9,078 bases of DNA from Richelia sp. UBA3308 (GTDB lineage Bacteria; Cyanobacteriota; Cyanobacteriia; Cyanobacteriales; Nostocaceae), in NCBI GenBank assembly GCA_002361335.1, contig DESS01000073.1:1-9078 (forward strand), read 5' to 3'. Shown here one piece after another: positions 6,197 through 9,078 of this stretch. A program made the translations under genes and the position numbers. The stretch's first letter is position 1. The number at the start of each line of letters is the position of its first letter. Under the pieces are notes generated by a model. That model was not told the DNA's origin. It saw only the letters and a list, made by a program, of their open reading frames with translations, and made no database searches.

Positions 6197-6853
6197 ATGG
6201 CAAAAATTTTTACTATTCATCCCGATAACCCGCAATTTCGTCGAATAGAAGAAATAAAAGCAGCGCTACAAAATGGCGCAGTCATGCTTTACCCTACAGA
6301 TACAGTTTACGCAATAGGTTGCGATTTGAACGTTAAGTCAGCCATACAACGAGTACGGCACATAAAGCAGCACAAAAATGATAAACCACTGACATTTTTA
6401 TGTCCTTCTCTTTCTAATGTGGCTACTTATGCTTTTGTCAGTAATGCAGCTTATCGAATTATGAAGCACCTGATTCCTGGTACTTACACATTTTTGTTGC
6501 CCGCGACTAAATTAGTACCGCGATTGGTACAAAACCCAAAACGTAAAACTACTGGAATTAGAGTACCACGAAATACCGTTTGTTTGGCCTTATTAGAAGC
6601 TTTGGGAAACCCGATTATTTCAACTTCGGCACATATACCCCCTTTAGAAATTGACGATGAAGAATCATGGGCACAACAACAAGTATTATCGCGAATAGAG
6701 TTATTTGACCGGATGGAAGGTTTAGTAGATGTAATTATAGATACAGGCACAGAACCTATTTATCAAGTCTCTACTATTGTGGATTTGACTGAAGAGCAAC
6801 CAATGATTGTGCGTCAGGGGTTGGGTTGGGAAGAAGCCGCAGCTTGGATATAA
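6197..6853 (+). CDS. Sua5/YciO/YrdC/YwlC-family protein (threonylcarbamoyl-AMP synthase-like)
   Basis: This is a single YrdC-like domain of 218 residues. Motifs in order: YPTDTVYAIGC (32-42), RVRHIKQHKNDKPLTFL (52-68), PGTYTFLLPA (94-103), GIRVPR (120-125), STSAH (142-146), STIVDLT (192-198) and IVRQG (204-208). True TsaC/Sua5 enzymes make threonylcarbamoyl-AMP from Thr, bicarbonate and ATP for the t6A modification of tRNA. Here the usual Asn of the SxxAN-type motif is His (STSAH), and there is no C-terminal Sua5 domain, so a YciO-type paralogue with a less certain role is at least as likely. The ATG at 6197 starts the family-like N-terminus (MAKIFTIHPDNP); no Shine-Dalgarno sequence precedes it. 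It is divergent from larC and followed by the hetZ control region, so it is probably monocistronic. Confidence 0.92.
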   Translation: MAKIFTIHPDNPQFRRIEEIKAALQNGAVMLYPTDTVYAIGCDLNVKSAIQRVRHIKQHKNDKPLTFLCPSLSNVATYAFVSNAAYRIMKHLIPGTYTFLLPATKLVPRLVQNPKRKTTGIRVPRNTVCLALLEALGNPIISTSAHIPPLEIDDEESWAQQQVLSRIELFDRMEGLVDVIIDTGTEPIYQVSTIVDLTEEQPMIVRQGLGWEEAAAWI

Positions 6854-6854
6854 G

Positions 6855-6860
6855 AGGAGG
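6855..6860 (+). other. Orphan Shine-Dalgarno-like AGGAGG
   Basis: AGGAGG begins one base after the stop codon of the Sua5/YciO-family gene, followed by GG. The next starts lead nowhere: GTG at 6866 reads three codons to TAG, and ATG at 6880 reads six codons to TAA. It could be chance or the scar of a lost downstream gene. Confidence 0.3.
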
Positions 6861-6972
6861 GGATAGTGAGCACTTAGAAATGATTAACGGCGATATGTAA
6901 GCAAATTTAGATAAAAGCGACTGTATTCAATGTTACAAAACGTTATTTTTGTACGCAGTGGCTTTATTCTTT

Positions 6973-7062
6973 ATGGAAATTAAAATATCCTTGCTGTTTG
7001 GTTTCCTGGCTTCAACTAATTTTGATACTCCAATTTCAAAATTGTCACACTCTTCAAGCTAA
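6973..7062 (+). CDS. Possible 29-aa peptide with signal-like N-terminus
   Basis: The ATG at 6973 opens a 29-codon frame ending in TAA at 7060-7062. The peptide begins MEIKISLLFGFLASTNF, a short charged start then a hydrophobic run like an export signal, and ends in a Ser-rich tail (KLSHSSS). There is no Shine-Dalgarno sequence and nothing to show conservation. Heterocyst pattern-forming peptides such as PatX are small and exported, but they carry an RGTGR or RGSGR motif that is absent here. It may be a chance ORF in the hetZ upstream region. Confidence 0.2.
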   Translation: MEIKISLLFGFLASTNFDTPISKLSHSSS

Positions 7063-7147
7063 AAACGGCCTAGGGGTACTAAGCCGCAAAACTTTATATA
7101 ATGAAGTTTTCAGAAGATTTTGAGTATTTATACTTATGAGTGTGACA
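7043..7147. repeat. Long-range 10-bp inverted repeat upstream of hetZ
   Basis: TGTCACACTC (7043-7052) and GAGTGTGACA (7138-7147) are perfect inverted copies 85 bp apart. They bracket the 21-bp palindrome and the TATAAT box. They could be paired sites for a dimeric or looping regulator; no known factor can be assigned. Confidence 0.6.
7066..7102 (+). promoter_or_regulatory. Candidate regulated hetZ promoter: palindrome over -35, TATAAT -10
   Basis: Arms CGGCCTAG (7066-7073) and CTAAGCCG (7079-7086) are inverted copies matching at 7 of 8 positions around GGGTA. A perfect TATAAT lies at 7097-7102. The -35 position expected from this box (about 7074-7079) falls in the palindrome centre and has no TTGACA-like bases, the usual picture of a promoter that needs or is blocked by a bound regulator. 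HetR is the known regulator of hetZ through an inverted repeat upstream. The GGGGTACTAAGCC core loosely recalls the GGGGT-CTAA part of a HetR site as I remember it; that match is uncertain. Transcription would start near 7109, about 225 bases before the hetZ ATG. Confidence 0.45.
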
Positions 7148-7179
7148 GTCGCTTTTTGAAGAAATACGAAGAAAGCGAC
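7148..7179. repeat. 8-bp hairpin GTCGCTTT/AAAGCGAC in the hetZ leader
   Basis: GTCGCTTT (7148-7155) and AAAGCGAC (7172-7179) are perfect inverted copies with a 16-base loop. It directly follows the right arm of the long-range inverted repeat and touches the left outer arm of the TCCGGA palindrome, so one leader transcript could fold several hairpins in a row. Confidence 0.55.
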
Positions 7180-7228
7180 ACATTTGCATATCCGGAACTT
7201 ACGGATATTTCTTACATTCATAAATGTG
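7179..7228 (+). promoter_or_regulatory. TCCGGA (DIF-type) promoter element in a nested inverted repeat
   Basis: TCCGGA (7191-7196) is the -35 element of the DIF class of promoters active in differentiating heterocysts of Anabaena. TACATT at 7213-7218 is a possible -10 box at 16-bp spacing, putting a start near 7225, about 110 bases before the hetZ ATG. TCCGGA overlaps a perfect 7-bp inverted repeat, ATATCCG (7188-7194) and CGGATAT (7202-7208). An outer pair, CACATTT (7179-7185) and AAATGTG (7222-7228), encloses everything. The motif and its place before hetZ are seen; promoter activity is inferred. Confidence 0.55.
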
Positions 7229-7333
7229 AGCAGTGCTGATGGCGACTCTTGATAGATAAAGCTTCAAGACTAGCGCCTCTTAACACACTCACCGACCTAT
7301 GTAGTTACGGTGCAGTACCACTCCTAAAAAATC

Positions 7334-8551
7334 ATGAAAACAAACCTTGCTAATCTACCTTCCTCTACATCTGCTGTTGAAAAAGAAACTGCAAATGTAC
7401 AATCCCAGGATACCATCAATGCACTAATTCAACAGATAAGTCAAGAGTTACAATCTCAGGTTAAAGCTACTCCTGCAACTATTCAAGTAGTCGCCATACG
7501 CATAGCTAAAGAAGTAGAACGTATTTGTTCCAAAAGCTACCGCATTCAAAAATCTGGACAAATTAAATCTTGGTTATTTAGTTTAGCGCGGCATCGTTTG
7601 CAAAAGTGCTTGCACTATTATCAACTAGGTTCCAGACGCGGCAGAGTAGAATTACATAGTACTCTTGGTTCGATGGTTTACCGGCACATCAGTCTTCCTG
7701 GTTGTCAGTTAGGTTTTGATGCACGTTACAACTTGATTGAAGATTTTCTCCAAGCATTTTATATCGAAGCGATCAAAGCCTTTCGTCGGGAAAACGAATT
7801 ACCCCAAGATTACACTCCCAAGACTCGCTTGCAATTAGCAGAGTACATGGCATTTACCGAACAGTATGCTAAACGTCGCATTTCTCTACCAGGTAATGCC
7901 AACCAACAGTTAATCATACTCCGCGCTCAAGGCTTTAGCCGCCGTTTACCTCAAGAAACTACCGTCGATATGGAAATGGCATTAGAATCTGCTAAATCCG
8001 AAGATGCAGAGGCTTACCAGCGCAATTCCGCTGTTCAACAAGTGCGATCGCAAATGGTTGCACAATCGAATTTCGATCCAGCAGAAGAAGCTGAACGCGA
8101 TAGAGTTGTTTCTGAGTTAGTAAATTATCTACAATCTCAAGGTCAAAATGATTGTGTAGATTACTTATGCTTGAAACTGCAAGATTTGAGCGCCCCAGAA
8201 ATCGATAAAATTTTAGGTCTTACTAGTCGTCAGCGTGACTATCTACAACAGCGTTTTAAATACCATGTAGAAAAGTTTGCACGTACTCATAATTGGCAAT
8301 TAGTACACCAATGGTTGGGTGCAAGTTTGGAACAAAAATTAGGAATGTCTTCCACTCAATGGGAAGCATTTGTTGCACAACTTTCCGAACAACAACGTCA
8401 AATGTTACAGTTGAAAAGTGCCAAACAAAACGACCAGGCAATTGCAAAAGAACTTAAGTGTACTCCAAAACAACTACAAAAGCGCTGGACTAAATTGTTA
8501 GAATTAGCATGGTCTATTCGTAACGGTAATACTGAAATTCAACTAGGTTAA
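7334..8551 (+). CDS. hetZ: HetZ, heterocyst differentiation regulator
   Basis: HetZ acts early in heterocyst differentiation, downstream of HetR and together with HetP and PatU, and is thought to bind DNA. The 405-residue length matches the roughly 400-residue family. Recognisable parts are a low-complexity N-terminus (1-25), a helical segment with QISQELQSQVKATPATIQVV (34-53), the conserved block KSYRIQKSGQIKSWLF (67-82) and ARHRLQKCLHYYQLGSRRGR (85-104), HISLPGCQLGFDARYNLIEDFLQAFY (118-143) and KRRISLPGNANQQLIILRAQ (180-199). Two helix-turn-helix-like stretches follow: SAPEIDKILGLTSRQRDYLQ (286-305) and NDQAIAKELKCTPKQLQKRW (366-385). The ATG at 7334 is used because it gives a family-like length; no clear Shine-Dalgarno sequence is present. 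The upstream region is long and palindrome-rich. The stop overlaps the ATG of a 32-codon ORF by one base (TAATG). It is less AT-rich than the gene at 460. A hetZ paralogue cannot be excluded. Confidence 0.93.
   Translation: MKTNLANLPSSTSAVEKETANVQSQDTINALIQQISQELQSQVKATPATIQVVAIRIAKEVERICSKSYRIQKSGQIKSWLFSLARHRLQKCLHYYQLGSRRGRVELHSTLGSMVYRHISLPGCQLGFDARYNLIEDFLQAFYIEAIKAFRRENELPQDYTPKTRLQLAEYMAFTEQYAKRRISLPGNANQQLIILRAQGFSRRLPQETTVDMEMALESAKSEDAEAYQRNSAVQQVRSQMVAQSNFDPAEEAERDRVVSELVNYLQSQGQNDCVDYLCLKLQDLSAPEIDKILGLTSRQRDYLQQRFKYHVEKFARTHNWQLVHQWLGASLEQKLGMSSTQWEAFVAQLSEQQRQMLQLKSAKQNDQAIAKELKCTPKQLQKRWTKLLELAWSIRNGNTEIQLG
8044..8051. repeat. HIP1 octamer GCGATCGC
   Basis: This is the third HIP1 palindrome of the window, inside hetZ. 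It is a lineage marker only. Confidence 0.9.
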
Positions 8552-8649
8552 TGACACAAATTAATCACATCTACCAATTCACGGTTTATCTCGGACCATT
8601 GCAAGAACTTACAGTTACGATAGATGATTTCTTTGCACTCAAAAAGTGA
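8551..8649 (+). CDS. 32-aa ORF overlapping the hetZ stop; patU position
   Basis: The ATG shares one base with the hetZ TAA (TAATG), a classic arrangement for translational coupling. The frame codes for 32 residues starting MTQINHIYQFTVYLGPLQEL and ending in FFALKK, then TGA at 8647-8649. I do not recognise the sequence. In Anabaena and Nostoc, hetZ is followed by patU (split into patU5 and patU3 in Anabaena PCC 7120), so this may be a small patU-type or lineage-specific partner, or a truncated remnant. No continuation of a reading frame is seen downstream. The coupling makes it more credible than its length alone. Confidence 0.45.
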   Translation: MTQINHIYQFTVYLGPLQELTVTIDDFFALKK

Positions 8650-8711
8650 AAATACTCCAAATATCCTCTACAAATGAATAATAAATACTTGCTAAACATA
8701 TTTGCTAAGCG

Positions 8712-8751
8712 TGTTATAATTTGTTGGTTTGTTAGGGGATAAATCAGGAGG
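8712..8751 (+). promoter_or_regulatory. Orphan extended -10 promoter followed by AGGAGG
   Basis: TG (8712-8713), one base and TATAAT (8715-8720) form a perfect extended -10 element. A perfect AGGAGG follows at 8746-8751. Seven bases later an ATA opens a frame of only nine codons to TGA at 8786-8788, and no ATG, GTG or TTG lies at normal spacing. It may drive a small RNA or the gene starting at 9031, or be the remains of a lost short gene whose ATG became ATA. Confidence 0.45.
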
Positions 8752-8983
8752 CTCTACTATAACTAGTACATTCATTAAAGTCCTTTGATAATTTTTCGAT
8801 TTTTAGTTAACTTGATCTCCGTTAAAATTTTAACTAAATCATTACTAAATAATCTTATCCAAGTATTAATTCGGCAACATCACATTAAATTTTTTTTAAT
8901 TGTTTTTTTCGCTAACAGTAACACTGACTACAATTTCACTACAATATAAATTCAGTGCCATAGCAGTAACAATGTATAAAGCA

Positions 8984-9011
8984 ATTTTAGATTTTAGATT
9001 TTAGATTTTAG
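8984..9011. repeat. Second ATTTTAG heptamer array, four units
   Basis: Four perfect ATTTTAG copies lie just upstream of the gene beginning at 9031. The unit and its orientation are the same as in the array at 4633-4708, 4.3 kb away, so both belong to one dispersed repeat family. Confidence 0.9.
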
Positions 9012-9030
9012 ATTTAATTTAACTAAACAT

Positions 9031-9078
9031 ATGGGTTTAAAACAAGCGGCACAAGACGGTGGACGAATTGGGTTGGGC
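9031..9078 (+). CDS. 5' end of an unidentified gene, cut by the window edge
   Basis: The ATG at 9031 opens a frame that stays open to the edge, encoding MGLKQAAQDGGRIGLG. Base composition shifts abruptly from AT-rich spacer to GC-richer, codon-like sequence, which supports a real start. There is no Shine-Dalgarno sequence, and the heptamer array ends 19 bases upstream. Sixteen residues are too few to identify it. Confidence 0.5.
   Translation, partial: MGLKQAAQDGGRIGLG

Larger units (their letters stand above)
6854..7333. other. 480-bp hetZ upstream regulatory region
   Basis: No established gene lies here. In order it holds an orphan AGGAGG (6855-6860), a 7-bp hairpin TACAAAA/TTTTGTA (6934-6953), a possible 29-codon ORF (6973-7062), a 21-bp imperfect palindrome with a TATAAT box (7066-7102), a long-range 10-bp inverted repeat (7043-7147), an 8-bp hairpin (7148-7179) and a nested palindrome with TCCGGA (7179-7228). 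Long, complex upstream regions with more than one start site are typical of hetZ and other heterocyst regulators. The last 100 bases before hetZ show no further structure I can name. Confidence 0.7.
8650..9030. other. AT-rich spacer after hetZ, no gene found
   Basis: No ORF longer than about 22 codons starts here. The spacer contains an extended -10 promoter with AGGAGG (8712-8751), a 9-bp inverted repeat TTTAGTTAA/TTAACTAAA (8802-8810, 8830-8838), T-rich tracts around 8889-8910 and the second ATTTTAG array (8984-9011). No patU-like reading frame is recognisable. Confidence 0.6.

Noticed and set aside
6484..6750. 88-codon minus-strand ORF
   Set aside because: It is antisense to the Sua5/YciO-family gene and shows no own motifs.
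6934..6953. TACAAAA/TTTTGTA hairpin as terminator of the Sua5/YciO-family gene
   Set aside because: The stem is AT-rich, no T tract follows, and it lies 80 bases past the stop.
7101..7139. 12-codon ORF in the hetZ leader
   Set aside because: No ribosome binding site, and chance length; it also lacks the RGSGR motif of PatS-type peptides.
7280..7330. NtcA site (GTA-N8-TAC) just before hetZ
   Set aside because: GTA and TAC are present near 7301-7318, but the spacing is 12, not 8.
8256..8447. 63-codon minus-strand ORF
   Set aside because: It is antisense to the C-terminal helix-turn-helix region of hetZ.

Overview
The window looks like chromosome of a filamentous, probably heterocyst-forming cyanobacterium. 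Four lines of evidence agree: a full-length HetZ-type heterocyst regulator (7334-8551), three HIP1 octamers GCGATCGC (2120, 4844, 8044), AT-rich spacers with heptanucleotide tandem repeats of the STRR kind known from heterocystous strains, and a conserved cyanobacterial hypothetical protein. No transposase, phage gene, CRISPR array, rRNA or tRNA was seen.

Layout. 1-459 has no convincing gene. 460-1773 (+) encodes a conserved protein of unknown function, followed by a terminator-like hairpin and a long nested inverted repeat that separate it from a convergent membrane-protein gene (1996-2910, -; UPF0104/LPG-synthase-TM family). A spacer of almost 1 kb (2911-3887) holds an inverted repeat and a degenerate 12-bp tandem array. 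It leads to a small secreted or lipid-anchored helical-repeat protein (3888-4439, +) with a good Shine-Dalgarno sequence and a rho-independent-type terminator at 4607-4638. Next to that terminator is a (ATTTTAG)n heptamer array that runs into the 3' end of larC (4693-6069, -), a nickel-pincer cofactor gene. larC diverges from a Sua5/YciO/YrdC-family gene (6197-6853, +) across a 127-bp spacer with a second heptamer array. A 480-bp regulatory region then precedes hetZ. After hetZ come a 32-codon ORF overlapping its stop codon, a gene-free AT-rich spacer with an orphan promoter and Shine-Dalgarno sequence, another ATTTTAG array, and the first 16 codons of a gene cut off by the window edge.

The genes do not form one operon or pathway. 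Strands alternate and most spacers are long, so nearly every gene seems to be its own transcription unit. The only likely co-transcribed pair is hetZ with the 32-codon ORF, in the position where hetZ is followed by patU in Anabaena/Nostoc.

The most interesting part is the hetZ upstream region. It contains a 21-bp imperfect palindrome over the -35 position of a TATAAT box, a TCCGGA element (the DIF-type -35 motif of heterocyst-specific promoters) inside a nested inverted repeat, two further inverted repeats, and a possible 29-codon ORF with a hydrophobic N-terminus. The second theme is the heptamer repeats: they flank larC on both sides, supply its last codons and stop, and may supply its promoter. 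I did not find a new multi-gene system.
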